Of a stretch of 64,000 nucleotides of DNA, positions 1-8,835 are shown one piece after another. This stretch comes from an uncultured Oscillospiraceae bacterium. Its GTDB lineage: Bacteria; Bacillota; Clostridia; Oscillospirales; Ruminococcaceae. The notes beneath the pieces are model-generated. The model was not told where the DNA came from. It did not search any database and saw only the letters and a program-made list of their open reading frames with translations. The stretch covers positions 98,202 to 162,201 of the forward strand of contig CAJTZM010000002.1 of assembly GCA_910583935.1 (NCBI GenBank), written 5' to 3'. Position numbers and translations under genes: made by a program. Every line of letters begins with the position of its first letter. Position 1 is the first letter of the stretch.

Positions 1-938
1 CCCGCCTGGGACAGCCGCCGGAGATTCTCCCGCTTTTGCCCAACCGCCTGCGATAATTGCGCTGGATGGACTAAAACACGCAGCGCCTTTTGAGAAAGGC
101 CGTCCTGCTCCAGCCGTTTTAGCAACCGCTCAAGCCATACCTGAGAATAACACAGCTCCCCAAAAGCCGGATGATACGGGCCCCCAAGATAGCTTAGCTC
201 CAGCGCTTTTTGGGCGTGCAGCCCAACGCGGATCACCGAAATTCCTCGATCCTCGAAAAAGCGCAGCAGCCAAGCTGTTCTGTCAACCGCCTCTTCCACC
301 GTCAGCGGGATATATTTTCCTGCTTTGTACCAACAGGCAAGCTCGGTCCCCTCCAGGACCAACACAGGATAAATCCGGACGCAGTCGGGCCGAAGCTGGG
401 CAATTTTTTCCGCCGTCCGTTGATGTCCATTCTCTCTTTCTCCCGGCAGACCGACCATCATCTGTAAGCCCAGTGAAAATCCCGCCGACCGGATCCAATC
501 CGCCGCCTGGACCGTCTGGCCTGCCGTGTGCCCCCTCCCGTTTTGGGAGAGCACCGCATCGTCCATGCTTTGGGCGCCCAGCTCCACCGTCGTAACACCG
601 TAGGCCTTTAAAACCTCCAAAATTTCCGGGGAAACCGCGTCCGGCCTGGTGGATAGGCGGATGCCGTCAAACGAGCCGTCCGCCACAAATGGATAAGCCG
701 CTTTTAATAAGGACCGCATCAGCACCGGATCAATAGCGGTAAAGCTGCCGCCAAAAAAGGCGATTTCCGCTGGGGAATCTCGATTTTCCAGCTGCTTTTT
801 GGCCTTTTCACAGACTCTTTTTACCTCGTCCGGGCTGGGCGGGGAACCCGTCCCGCTGATTCTTCGCTGATCGCAAAAGCTGCACCGGTGCGGGCATCCC
901 AAATGAGGTACAAAAAACGCGACATTGGCGTGCTTCAT
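1..938 (-). CDS. Radical SAM protein, Elp3-like (C-terminus cut by window edge)
   Basis: The frame is open from an ATG at 938 to the window edge, giving at least 312 residues. Near the N-terminus is CPHRCSFCDQ, a CxxxCxxC radical-SAM cluster motif that would ligate a 4Fe-4S cluster and S-adenosylmethionine. It is followed by GGSFTAID and STRPDAVSP, typical of the Elp3-like radical SAM group in Clostridia. The ATG overlaps the rnc stop codon by 4 nt (ATGA), so the two genes are almost certainly co-translated; rnc followed by this gene is a common clostridial order. The substrate is not known from sequence; a role in tRNA modification is only suggested by similarity to Elp3. The C-terminal end lies outside the window. 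Confidence 0.88.
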   Translation of the reverse strand, partial: MKHANVAFFVPHLGCPHRCSFCDQRRISGTGSPPSPDEVKRVCEKAKKQLENRDSPAEIAFFGGSFTAIDPVLMRSLLKAAYPFVADGSFDGIRLSTRPDAVSPEILEVLKAYGVTTVELGAQSMDDAVLSQNGRGHTAGQTVQAADWIRSAGFSLGLQMMVGLPGERENGHQRTAEKIAQLRPDCVRIYPVLVLEGTELACWYKAGKYIPLTVEEAVDRTAWLLRFFEDRGISVIRVGLHAQKALELSYLGGPYHPAFGELCYSQVWLERLLKRLEQDGLSQKALRVLVHPAQLSQAVGQKRENLRRLSQA

Positions 939-1627
939 TGCCCCATCAGTTCCAGCGCGATTTTTGCCGCCGCCTGCTCCGCGCTTTTTTTCGAGCGCCC
1001 CTCTCCGCGGCCGATGACGTTGCTGTTTAAATGCACCTCAACGGCAAAATGCTTGTTGTGATCCGGTCCCGATTCCTCGACCAGCTCATAGGTCACCCGC
1101 TCTTCGGGATTTTTTTGGATGATCTCCTGCAATATGGTTTTATAATCCTTAAACGCCGCTGTTGTGTGATTTTCCACCGCAGGCACCGTATAGTGCAAAA
1201 CAAGCTTTTTGGCTTCCTGCATCCCACCGTCTAAATAAACCGCGGCAATGACCGCCTCGAAGGCGTCGGCCAAAATCGAGGGACGCTGCCGACCGCCGGT
1301 GGCTTCTTCCCCCTTTCCCAACAGAAGGAATTCACCTAGCCCCAGCTGTAAGGCATACTGGCAAAGGGCCTTTTCACAGACCAGGGCGGCCCGCAGCTTA
1401 GTCAGCTCTCCCTCAGGCAGATGCGAATAATGCCGGAACAGATAGTCCGATACAATAATCGACAGCACTGCGTCGCCCAAAAACTCCTGCCGCTCATTGC
1501 AGGGGATATCCTTTTTTCCCTCGTTGGCGTAGGACGAGTGGGTCAGGGCGATCACCAGGTACTTTTCTTCCCGAAAAACATAATCTAATTTTTTTTGAAA
1601 TATTTTGAAATCTGTTTGTCCACTCAT
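935..1627 (-). CDS. rnc: Ribonuclease III
   Basis: This 230-residue protein cleaves double-stranded RNA in rRNA and mRNA maturation. The signature ERQEFLGDAVLSIIVSDYL (about residues 45-63) is the RNase III motif with the acidic metal ligands, and a second acidic patch (LADAFEAVIAAVYLDGG) completes the catalytic site. The C-terminal third (from about residue 160) is a double-stranded-RNA-binding domain ending GRSKKSAEQAAAKIAL. Length and domain order are normal for the family. It lies 13 nt downstream of plsX and overlaps the following radical SAM gene. The acpP gene that often sits between plsX and rnc is absent here. Confidence 0.96.
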   Translation of the reverse strand: MSGQTDFKIFQKKLDYVFREEKYLVIALTHSSYANEGKKDIPCNERQEFLGDAVLSIIVSDYLFRHYSHLPEGELTKLRAALVCEKALCQYALQLGLGEFLLLGKGEEATGGRQRPSILADAFEAVIAAVYLDGGMQEAKKLVLHYTVPAVENHTTAAFKDYKTILQEIIQKNPEERVTYELVEESGPDHNKHFAVEVHLNSNVIGRGEGRSKKSAEQAAAKIALELMGQ

Positions 1628-1640
1628 GTGCTTTGGCTCC

Positions 1641-2642
1641 TTATTCCTTGGCCTTCATTTCCGCTAGATACCCTTCAATGGACCCGATGACATTCTGTCT
1701 GGCAAAACGGACCGCCTGTCCAACGGCGTTTTTAAACGCCTTTGCGTCAGAACTTCCGTGGGCCTTGATAGTGGGCTTGGAAATCCCCAGCAGCGCTGCG
1801 CCGCCATACTCCTTGTAATCCATTTTCTTTTTAAATTCCGCCAAGCCGCCCTTTAAAGTCAAGGCGGCCAGCTTGGTCGCCGTGTTTTTCATAAGGATAC
1901 CCTTGATCTGGCCGATCAAGGCCTTACTTAACCCCTCGGTCAATTTTAACACAATGTTGCCGGTAAACCCGTCGCACACCGCCACGTCGCAGCCGCCCTG
2001 GGGGAGCTGCCGTGCCTCAATATTGCCGACAAAATGAAGCGGCGACTCGGTTAAAAGCCTGTACGCCTCCTGCTGAAGCGGCGTGCCCTTGTGCTCCTCC
2101 GCGCCGTTGTTAATAAGCGCTACCCGCGGATTTTCCACGTCCAGAATCTTATTCATATAGGCGGCGCCCATGGCCCCAAACTGCACCAGCATCTCCGGCC
2201 GGCACTCGGCGTTGGCGCCGCAATCGATGAGCATGTACCGCCCCTCTACCGTGGGAATCACCGGGGCCAGCGCCGCACGCTTAATCCCTTTAATCCGCTT
2301 GACGATATGGCTCGCGCCGACCACAAACGCGCCGGTGCTGCCCGCACTGACAAAGGCGTCGCCTCTGCCCTCGGATAAAAGCCTTAAGCCTACAGCCAGG
2401 GAGGAATCCCGATATCCTTTTAAAATCGCGGTGGGCGGCGCGTTCATATCCATCACCTGCGATGCATGGACAATCTCCATTTTCTCCAACGAAACGCCGT
2501 TTTCCGCGGCAACTCTGCGGATCGTCTCCTCGTCGCCGGTCAGGATTATCCCGACGCCGTATTCCTCCGCCGCCATCGCGCAGCCCTTTAAAATTTCCAG
2601 CGGCGCGTTATCTCCGCCGAATGCGTCTGCAATTATTTTCAT
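1641..2642 (-). CDS. plsX: Phosphate acyltransferase PlsX
   Basis: This is a 333-residue acyl-ACP:phosphate acyltransferase, which makes acyl-phosphate for the PlsY step of phosphatidic acid synthesis at the membrane. The start MKIIADAFGGDNAP is the family N-terminus, and the internal segments SAGSTGAFVVGA and LIDCGANAECRP match the PlsX fold. Length is normal. It lies between trmFO and rnc on the same strand with short gaps, so it is probably transcribed with them. No fab genes are adjacent, so a FapR-type regulation cannot be inferred here. Confidence 0.96.
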   Translation of the reverse strand: MKIIADAFGGDNAPLEILKGCAMAAEEYGVGIILTGDEETIRRVAAENGVSLEKMEIVHASQVMDMNAPPTAILKGYRDSSLAVGLRLLSEGRGDAFVSAGSTGAFVVGASHIVKRIKGIKRAALAPVIPTVEGRYMLIDCGANAECRPEMLVQFGAMGAAYMNKILDVENPRVALINNGAEEHKGTPLQQEAYRLLTESPLHFVGNIEARQLPQGGCDVAVCDGFTGNIVLKLTEGLSKALIGQIKGILMKNTATKLAALTLKGGLAEFKKKMDYKEYGGAALLGISKPTIKAHGSSDAKAFKNAVGQAVRFARQNVIGSIEGYLAEMKAKE

Positions 2643-2681
2643 AAGAAAGCCCGCCTTTCTGTGATTGATTCATTCTTCCGC

Positions 2682-4019
2682 TTATTTCCGCAAAAGGGCG
2701 TCCCCTGTCCGGGATCGAAAGTCCGCCAGGCACCGTTCAAAGCTTTCCAGAGCCCTTTCCGCTGCCGCCTGATAACGAAGGGACTTGTCCTTAATCCTCT
2801 CTGGATTCGGCGGCAAAAGGCCCATATTACTGCCCATGGGCTGAAAATCGGTTACCGTCGGGTCGCTGATGTAGGCGGCCAGCGCCCCCATCATAGTGTC
2901 CTGCGGCAGGATCAGCGGTTCCTTTTCCTTTAGGGCCATGGCCAAATTGATCCCCGCCAAAATCCCCGACGACGACGATTCGATGTAGCCTTCCACGCCG
3001 GTGATCTGCCCGGCAAAATAAATCCGCCGGTCTTTTTTGAGGCAGTAGGTCCTGTCCAGCAGCTGGGGACTGTTTAAAAAGGTGTTGCGGTGCATAACGC
3101 CATAGCGGACAAACGAGGCGTTTTCCAGTCCTGGGATCATGGAAAAAACGCGTTTTTGCTCCGAAAAAAGCAGATTGGTCTGAAAGCCCACCAGATTATA
3201 CAAAGACTTTTGGGCGTTTTCCGCCCGCAGTTGGACCACTGCCCAGGGCCGGCGCCCCGTCCTAGGATCCTTTAGGCCCACCGGTTTTAGGGGGCCGTAC
3301 CGGATGGAATCGCTTCCCCGCTTGGCCAATACCTCCACTGGCATACACCCCTCGTAAACCTTCATCCGGTCCTTTTCGAAGGATTTGAGCTCCACCTGCC
3401 GTGCGGAAACCAGCGCCTGGTGAAACGCCTCGTATTCCTCACGGTTCATAGGGCAGTTGATATAATCGTCCTCGCCTTTTCCATAACGGGCAGCGAAAAA
3501 CGCCTTGTTCATGTCGATGCTGTCGAAGCTCACGATGGGAGACGCCGCATCGTAAAAGCTTAAATACGCTTCCCCCAAAAGCTGCTCAATCGCGCCAGAG
3601 AGCTTCTCGCTGGTCAGGGGACCCGAGGCGACAATCACCGGCCCGTCGGGGATTTCGGCCACTTCCTCACGGCACACCTTAATCAGCGGATGGCTTTGTA
3701 TTTTCTGCGTCACCCGATCGGAAAACAGCTGCCGGTCCACCGCCAGAGCGCCACCGGCGGGCACCGCCGTCTCTCGGGCGCATTGGACGACGATCGATCC
3801 CAACCGGGCCATCTCTTCCTTGAGAAGCCCCGCCGCCGAACCGATCCGGTCAGCCTTGAGCGAATTAGAGCAGACCAGCTCCGCAAAGCCCTCGTAGTGA
3901 TGAGCTGGGGAAAATTTGACCGGCTTCATCTCATACAGCGTCACCAAAATGCCGCGACAGGCCAGCTGCCAGGCTGCCTCGCAGCCTGCCAGACCCGCAC
4001 CGATTACCGAAGCCGTCAT
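2682..4019 (-). CDS. trmFO: Methylenetetrahydrofolate--tRNA-(uracil-5-)-methyltransferase TrmFO
   Basis: This 445-residue flavoprotein methylates U54 of tRNA using methylenetetrahydrofolate and FADH2. The N-terminus is ASVIGAGLAGCEAAWQLA, a dinucleotide-binding GxGxxG. The GidA-related features RYGVMHRNTFLNSPQLL and FAGQITGVEGYIESSSSG are present. I chose the ATG at 4019 rather than the longer reading from 4064, because 4019 gives the family N-terminus and overlaps the topA stop codon by 4 nt (ATGA). TrmFO instead of SAM-dependent TrmA is typical of Firmicutes. Next to topA this is a conserved gene pair. Confidence 0.96.
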   Translation of the reverse strand: MTASVIGAGLAGCEAAWQLACRGILVTLYEMKPVKFSPAHHYEGFAELVCSNSLKADRIGSAAGLLKEEMARLGSIVVQCARETAVPAGGALAVDRQLFSDRVTQKIQSHPLIKVCREEVAEIPDGPVIVASGPLTSEKLSGAIEQLLGEAYLSFYDAASPIVSFDSIDMNKAFFAARYGKGEDDYINCPMNREEYEAFHQALVSARQVELKSFEKDRMKVYEGCMPVEVLAKRGSDSIRYGPLKPVGLKDPRTGRRPWAVVQLRAENAQKSLYNLVGFQTNLLFSEQKRVFSMIPGLENASFVRYGVMHRNTFLNSPQLLDRTYCLKKDRRIYFAGQITGVEGYIESSSSGILAGINLAMALKEKEPLILPQDTMMGALAAYISDPTVTDFQPMGSNMGLLPPNPERIKDKSLRYQAAAERALESFERCLADFRSRTGDALLRK

Positions 4020-6109
4020 TCGTCTTTCAGTCCCCTTTCGTAATCGCAGCCTTCCTTCGCGCAATAGATTTTTCCCATTTTCCCGGACTTTTTAAATAAG
4101 GTCGCGCCGCATTGGGGACAGACCTCCTTCAGCGGCAGATCCCAGGTCATAAAGCCGCATTGAGGATTGTGCTCGCAGCCGTAGTAAACCTTCCCCTTTT
4201 TGGACTTTTTGGCCAATACCTTCCCGCCGCACAGCGGGCACAGCCCACCGGTGTCCTGCACGATTTTGCGGGTATTTTTACATTCGGGAAAGCCGGGACA
4301 GGCCAAAAACTTGCCGAAACGCCCGGTTTTAATCACCATTTTCCGGCCGCACAGCTCGCAAATCTCATCGGTCTCCTCGTCCGGCACCTTGATGCGGGTT
4401 CCGTCCATATTTTTTTCCGCCTGGGTCAGGGTGGCGGCGAAATCCTCGTAGAATTCCGACAGGGTGTCGACCCAGTTGGTCTCCCCCTCCTCCACCTCGT
4501 CCAAATTCTTTTCCATTTGGGCGGTGAAGCCCAGGTCCACAATCTTTTTAAACTGCTTTTTCATCAGCTGGGTCACCACCTCGCCTAAAGCCGTGGGCTT
4601 CAGCGCCTTGGCCTCCCGCTCCACATATCCGCGGGAAAGGATGGTGGTGATGGTCGGCGCGTAGGTGCTGGGCCGGCCGATTCCCTTTTCCTCCAGCGTC
4701 TTAATGAGCGAAGCTTCGGTAAACCGTGGCGGCGGCTGGGTAAAATGCTGCGTTCCCTCCAGGCTTTTCAGCTTCAGGGCGTCGCCCTTTTCCAGCGGCG
4801 GCAAAGCGCCGGAGGAGCCTTCCTCCCCTTCGGCGGATTCCTCCTTGCTTTCTTCATACAAAACCGTATAGCCGTCGAACTTCACCGTATAGCCTGAGGC
4901 CTTAAACAGGTATTCCCCCGCCCGGATGTCCACCGAAACCGTGTCCAGCAAGGCGGTGGCCATCTGGCTGGCGATGAAACGCTCCCACACCAGTTTGTAA
5001 AGCTTATACTGGTCGGCAGAAAGGCTCCCCTTCACCTGATCCGGCGACAGCTCCGGCATGGTGGGACGAATGGCCTCGTGAGCGTCCTGTGCGTTATTTT
5101 TAGATTTGTAGGCCCGGCGCTTTGGCGGCAGATAGTTTTTGCCATAGCGCTGCGCGATAAAGTCCGCCGCCTGCTGCGCCGCCTCATCGGAAATGCGCAG
5201 GGAGTCGGTACGCATATAGGTGATGAGCCCCACCGCGCCCATATCGCCGACCTCAACCCCTTCATACAGCTCCTGGGCCGCCTTCATGGTTCGCCGCGCC
5301 TGAAATCCCAGACGGCGGGACGCCTCCTGCTGCAGGGTGCTGGTGGTAAACGGCGGCGCCGGAGACTTTTTCCGTACGCTTTTTTTCACGTTTTCCACCA
5401 CAAAGGGCTGCCCTTCCAGCTCCTTGAGGATCGCGTCGGCCTCTTCCTTTGTGTGAATGGATATTTTTTTGTCTTTTCCGTATAGTTTGGCGGCAAAAGC
5501 CTTGCGGCCGGTTTTTCCCAAAAGCTTTGCGTCAATGGACCAGTATTCCTCCGGCTTAAATTTCCGGATCTCCTCCTCCCGGTCTACAATAATGCGCACC
5601 GCAACCGACTGCACCCGTCCCGCAGAAAGACCCCGGCGCACCTTTTTCCACAAAAAGGGGCTGAGCTTGTATCCCACAATCCTGTCCAGAATCCGCCGGG
5701 TCTGCTGGGCGTTGACCAGATCCATATCCACCTGCCGGGGCGACGCCATGCCCGACTGCACGCCGGATTTGGTGATTTCGTTAAAGGTAACGCGATTGGC
5801 CTCGTTTAAATTCATCCCCAAAAGGTAGGCCAGATGCCAGGAGATGGCCTCGCCCTCCCGGTCTGGGTCGGTCGCCAGATAAATTTCGTCGCTCTTCTTC
5901 CCCTTTTTCTTCAGGGTCTCGACCAACTCCTCCTTCCCTTTGATTTCAACATAGTCCGGCTGAAAGCCGTGCTCAATATCAATTCCCAGCTTGCTTTTAG
6001 GCAAATCGCGGATATGCCCCATGGAAGCCACGACGTCGTAGCCTGCGCCAAGATATTTTTGAATGGTCTTTGCCTTTGCGGGAGACTCGACAATCACAAG
6101 TTTAGACAT
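4016..6109 (-). CDS. topA: DNA topoisomerase I (type IA)
   Basis: This 697-residue enzyme relaxes negative supercoils. The N-terminal TOPRIM domain starts SKLVIVESPAKAKTIQKYLG and has the DPDREGEAISWHL metal-binding motif. The active-site tyrosine is in GLITYMRTDSLRIS (about residue 300). The C-terminus has three zinc ribbons: CELCGRK with CPGFPEC, CPLCGGK with CEHNPQC, and CPQCGAT with CAKEGC. The ATG at 6109 is preceded by GGTGGGG and gives the family start; the upstream in-frame codons to 6142 do not. It is followed by trmFO with a 4-nt overlap and preceded by dprA after about 100 nt. Confidence 0.97.
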   Translation of the reverse strand: MSKLVIVESPAKAKTIQKYLGAGYDVVASMGHIRDLPKSKLGIDIEHGFQPDYVEIKGKEELVETLKKKGKKSDEIYLATDPDREGEAISWHLAYLLGMNLNEANRVTFNEITKSGVQSGMASPRQVDMDLVNAQQTRRILDRIVGYKLSPFLWKKVRRGLSAGRVQSVAVRIIVDREEEIRKFKPEEYWSIDAKLLGKTGRKAFAAKLYGKDKKISIHTKEEADAILKELEGQPFVVENVKKSVRKKSPAPPFTTSTLQQEASRRLGFQARRTMKAAQELYEGVEVGDMGAVGLITYMRTDSLRISDEAAQQAADFIAQRYGKNYLPPKRRAYKSKNNAQDAHEAIRPTMPELSPDQVKGSLSADQYKLYKLVWERFIASQMATALLDTVSVDIRAGEYLFKASGYTVKFDGYTVLYEESKEESAEGEEGSSGALPPLEKGDALKLKSLEGTQHFTQPPPRFTEASLIKTLEEKGIGRPSTYAPTITTILSRGYVEREAKALKPTALGEVVTQLMKKQFKKIVDLGFTAQMEKNLDEVEEGETNWVDTLSEFYEDFAATLTQAEKNMDGTRIKVPDEETDEICELCGRKMVIKTGRFGKFLACPGFPECKNTRKIVQDTGGLCPLCGGKVLAKKSKKGKVYYGCEHNPQCGFMTWDLPLKEVCPQCGATLFKKSGKMGKIYCAKEGCDYERGLKDE

Positions 6110-6207
6110 GCAACCCCACCCTATTTTTGTAATCTTTACCACCTGACAAAAGGCGGCTGTATGGTTTGCCGCGGACGCACCGGTTTCAGCCGCCCACAGC
6201 CAATTTT

Positions 6208-7377
6208 TCAGCAGATAGAAAACCTTTTTCCTGTATTTGCCGATACAAATCCCATTATTTCAAGTTCTGAAAGCGCTGTCAAGACTTCAGCGGGATTTTT
6301 TTGCATCCGTGCCGCGATTTCGTCCAGATGAATCGGTATTTCCGACAAAATTTCATAGATTTCACGGATATTTTCTTCTATATCCTCTGGCAGGGCACGT
6401 TTTTCCCGGACGGGTACAGCGACCGCCGTTTTTACCGCCCCAGGTTTCTTCCCCCTCGGTTCTTCCGGCGGTCCCCCAGCTTCTCTTTGCGCCGTCCAAT
6501 TTATTTTGGCAGCATACCGATAACGATATTCCTCTAAAACATCCTTGGCGCAGGAAACAGGGATCGCTCCAGCCCGAAGCAGCTGAAAAGGGCCTTTTGA
6601 CAGACCGCTCAAAACGCTTCCCGGAACAGCGAACACATCCTTTCCCTGCTCCAGCGCATAATTGGCTGTGATTAAGGATCCGCTGCCTCTTTGGCCCTCA
6701 ACGACTACGACGCCCAAAGACAAAGCGGACATCAGACGGTTGCGAATCGGGAAATGGAAGCCCTCCGGCTTTTCCCCCAAAGCGAATTCCGAAACCACCG
6801 CTCCCCGCTTGGGAGTTTCCCGGCGCAGCGCTCCATGCTCCAAAGGATAAAGGACGTCCAATCCACAGCCTAACACGGCAATGGTTCTGCCGCCTGCCCG
6901 CAGCGCGGCGGCGTGCGCCGCCCCGTCAATCCCACGGGCCATACCGGTGATCACCACCGCGCCCATGCGTCCCAGATGAAAGCCCAGGTCATCCGCAACC
7001 TGCCTGCCGTAATCAGAGCATCTTCGAGCGCCGACTACGGCAATTGCCACGCTTTCATCCAGCTGCTCCAGGCTGCCGTCTATATATAAAACGGCGGGCA
7101 TGGCGTAAATATTCCGCAGCCGGTCCGGATATTCCTTTTGATCCGGCGTCAGAATCCGGTAGCCCTTGTCCAGCGTCTTCTCTTTCAGCCGCAGCGCGTC
7201 GGACAATGAAGCGGCCAAAAGGCGCCGCTTTTCCGCATCCGAAAGAAAATCAATGCCGCGAAAGCCGTTCTTTTTCTCCGCATAAAAATACGCCGCGGTT
7301 TCAAAGCATGCCACAATATCATTTATCTTGGGGCTGCCCGGTCCCAGCGCGCCAGAAAGCCAAATCCAAAACTCCAT
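6208..7377 (-). CDS. dprA: DNA processing protein DprA
   Basis: This 389-residue protein loads RecA on incoming single-stranded DNA in transformation. The Rossmann-like core is visible as VAIAVVGARRCSDYGR, GMARGIDGAAHAAALRAGG and AVPGSVLSGLSKG, with the family motif FPIRNRLMSALS. A C-terminal winged-helix region (about residues 330-389, IHLDEIAARMQKNPAEVLTAL) is also present, as in many full-length DprA proteins. It lies between the RNA methyltransferase gene (12 nt gap) and topA, a frequent clostridial neighbourhood. No other competence gene is in the window, so natural transformation is not implied. Confidence 0.95.
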   Translation of the reverse strand: MEFWIWLSGALGPGSPKINDIVACFETAAYFYAEKKNGFRGIDFLSDAEKRRLLAASLSDALRLKEKTLDKGYRILTPDQKEYPDRLRNIYAMPAVLYIDGSLEQLDESVAIAVVGARRCSDYGRQVADDLGFHLGRMGAVVITGMARGIDGAAHAAALRAGGRTIAVLGCGLDVLYPLEHGALRRETPKRGAVVSEFALGEKPEGFHFPIRNRLMSALSLGVVVVEGQRGSGSLITANYALEQGKDVFAVPGSVLSGLSKGPFQLLRAGAIPVSCAKDVLEEYRYRYAAKINWTAQREAGGPPEEPRGKKPGAVKTAVAVPVREKRALPEDIEENIREIYEILSEIPIHLDEIAARMQKNPAEVLTALSELEIMGFVSANTGKRFSIC

Positions 7378-7389
7378 TTTTCTACTCCC

Positions 7390-8175
7390 TCACCGGCACA
7401 TTTCCCATAGGATCAGCGAAGCCGCCACCCCCGCGTTCAGCGATTCAGCTTCTCCTCGCATGGGGATATATAAGGTCTGCTGGCAAGCCGCCAGAACCTG
7501 CGGGGAAATGCCGTTTCCTTCGTTTCCCACCACCACAACCGTTCGTTGGGGGAAGGGGACCTCCCCCAGCCGCCGCGCCGTTTCATCCAATGCCGCGCCA
7601 AAACAGGCAAACCCCTCCTGCCGCAGGGCGAAAAGTGTTTGGGGCAAATCCGCCGTCTCCCACACCGGCAGACGAAATACGCCGCCCATGGTGCTTCTTA
7701 CCACTTTAGGGCTGTAGCAATCGGCGCATTCACCGCCCAGGATCACGCCGCCGGCGCCAAATGCGTCCGCCGTGCGGATGATGGTTCCTAGATTTCCCGG
7801 ATCCTGTAAACGATCCAGCGCCAGCAGCTTTCCGTCGGAAAGGGTCATATCCCGCTGCGAACGCCGAGGAATCTCACAGATACAGTAAATACCCTGCGGC
7901 GACCGAACGGCGCTTACCTTTTCCTCCAGGCTCTCAGAGATCAGAAAGGCCTCCTGGGTCTTTCTGCAAAGCTCTTTCCAAACGGCGGCGCAGCGCTTTG
8001 CCGCGTCCTCAGTGGCAAACGCCTGCCGCACAGTTAAGCCACTGTCTAACACCTCCTGCGCCAGACGGATCCCCTCCACCGCAAAGGTTCCCGATTCTTC
8101 CCTTACCCGGCGGCTTTTTTGCAGCTTAGCCAACAGCTTGATCCTTTCGTTGTCCTTACTGACAATCCGTTCCAT
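7390..8175 (-). CDS. TrmH/SpoU-family RNA 2'-O-methyltransferase
   Basis: This 261-residue SPOUT methyltransferase probably 2'-O-methylates a ribose in rRNA. The N-terminal substrate-binding region starts ERIVSKDNERIKLLAKLQKS. The knotted C-terminal domain carries LALDRLQDPGNLGTIIRTADA, VVVVGNEGNGIS and IPMRGEAESLNAGVAASL, which are the three SPOUT motifs. I chose the ATG at 8175; the longer reading from 8298 would run through the rplT terminator hairpin. It sits downstream of infC-rpmI-rplT, a common Firmicutes arrangement. The exact target nucleotide cannot be read from sequence. Confidence 0.93.
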   Translation of the reverse strand: MERIVSKDNERIKLLAKLQKSRRVREESGTFAVEGIRLAQEVLDSGLTVRQAFATEDAAKRCAAVWKELCRKTQEAFLISESLEEKVSAVRSPQGIYCICEIPRRSQRDMTLSDGKLLALDRLQDPGNLGTIIRTADAFGAGGVILGGECADCYSPKVVRSTMGGVFRLPVWETADLPQTLFALRQEGFACFGAALDETARRLGEVPFPQRTVVVVGNEGNGISPQVLAACQQTLYIPMRGEAESLNAGVAASLILWEMCR

Positions 8176-8199
8176 GTAAAACCTCACCCATTTGCAAAA

Positions 8200-8225
8200 C
8201 AAGCCCGTGTCAAAACACGGGCTTG
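8200..8225 (-). terminator. Hairpin terminator after rplT
   Basis: CAAGCCCGTGT and ACACGGGCTTG form a perfect 11-bp stem with a 4-nt loop just after the rplT stop, followed on the minus strand by GTTTTGC. It is probably a partial terminator that separates the ribosomal genes from the methyltransferase gene. Confidence 0.7.
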
Positions 8226-8236
8226 CAGGACTTTTA

Positions 8237-8590
8237 TTAAAGCGCGGCCTTTGCTTTTTCCACAAGGGAAGTAAACGCCGCCGGATCGTTAATCGCAATT
8301 TCAGAAAGCATTTTTCTGTTGAGCTCTACACCGGCTTTTTTCAAGCCATTCATAAAGGTGGAGTAGTTCATGCCGTTTAAACGGCACGCGGCGGAAATTC
8401 TGGTAATCCACAGGCTTCTGAAATCTCTTTTTCTCTGCTTTCTGCCGACATATGCGTAATTGCCGGATTTCATCACAGCCTGCTTGGCCATTTTAAAATG
8501 AGTGCTCTTAGCGCCAAAATAGCCCTTCGCCAGCTTTAAAACCTTTTTTCTTCTTTTACGGGTCATCATTGCCCCTTTTACACGAGCCAT
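8237..8590 (-). CDS. rplT: 50S ribosomal protein L20
   Basis: This 117-residue protein binds 23S rRNA early in large-subunit assembly. It matches L20 throughout (MARVKGAMMTRKRRKK, AKGYFGAKSTHFKMAKQAV, RLNGMNYSTFMNGLKKAGV). It is the third gene of infC-rpmI-rplT. In Firmicutes L20 also represses this operon by binding the infC leader, and a leader is present at 9355-9517. A GGAGG ribosome binding site precedes the ATG. Confidence 0.98.
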   Translation of the reverse strand: MARVKGAMMTRKRRKKVLKLAKGYFGAKSTHFKMAKQAVMKSGNYAYVGRKQRKRDFRSLWITRISAACRLNGMNYSTFMNGLKKAGVELNRKMLSEIAINDPAAFTSLVEKAKAAL

Positions 8591-8616
8591 ATTCTTAATC
8601 CTCCATCAAAATCAAA

Positions 8617-8814
8617 TTAGTGTTTTGCCAGCATCAGCTTAATCGCCTTCAGATTGGTCTGGTCCGGGTAAGCAATCTTGCGCAGACCTCTTTTGCGCTT
8701 GGTGGATTTTTTGTTCAGAATATGGGATTTGTACGCGTGGGCGCGTTTTACCTTCCCGCTTTTGGTCAGTTTAAAGCGCTTTTTTGCGCCGGAATGGGTT
8801 TTCAGTTTAGGCAT
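8617..8814 (-). CDS. rpmI: 50S ribosomal protein L35
   Basis: This 65-residue protein is basic and matches L35 (MPKLKTHSGAKKRFKLT). Two ATGs are available. The one at 8814 is 8 nt from the GGAGG and gives the usual length of 65, while the one at 8820 is only 2 nt from it, so 8814 is preferred. It is the second gene of the infC operon. Confidence 0.97.
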   Translation of the reverse strand: MPKLKTHSGAKKRFKLTKSGKVKRAHAYKSHILNKKSTKRKRGLRKIAYPDQTNLKAIKLMLAKH

Positions 8815-8835
8815 TTTCATATCCTCCTGTTCAAT

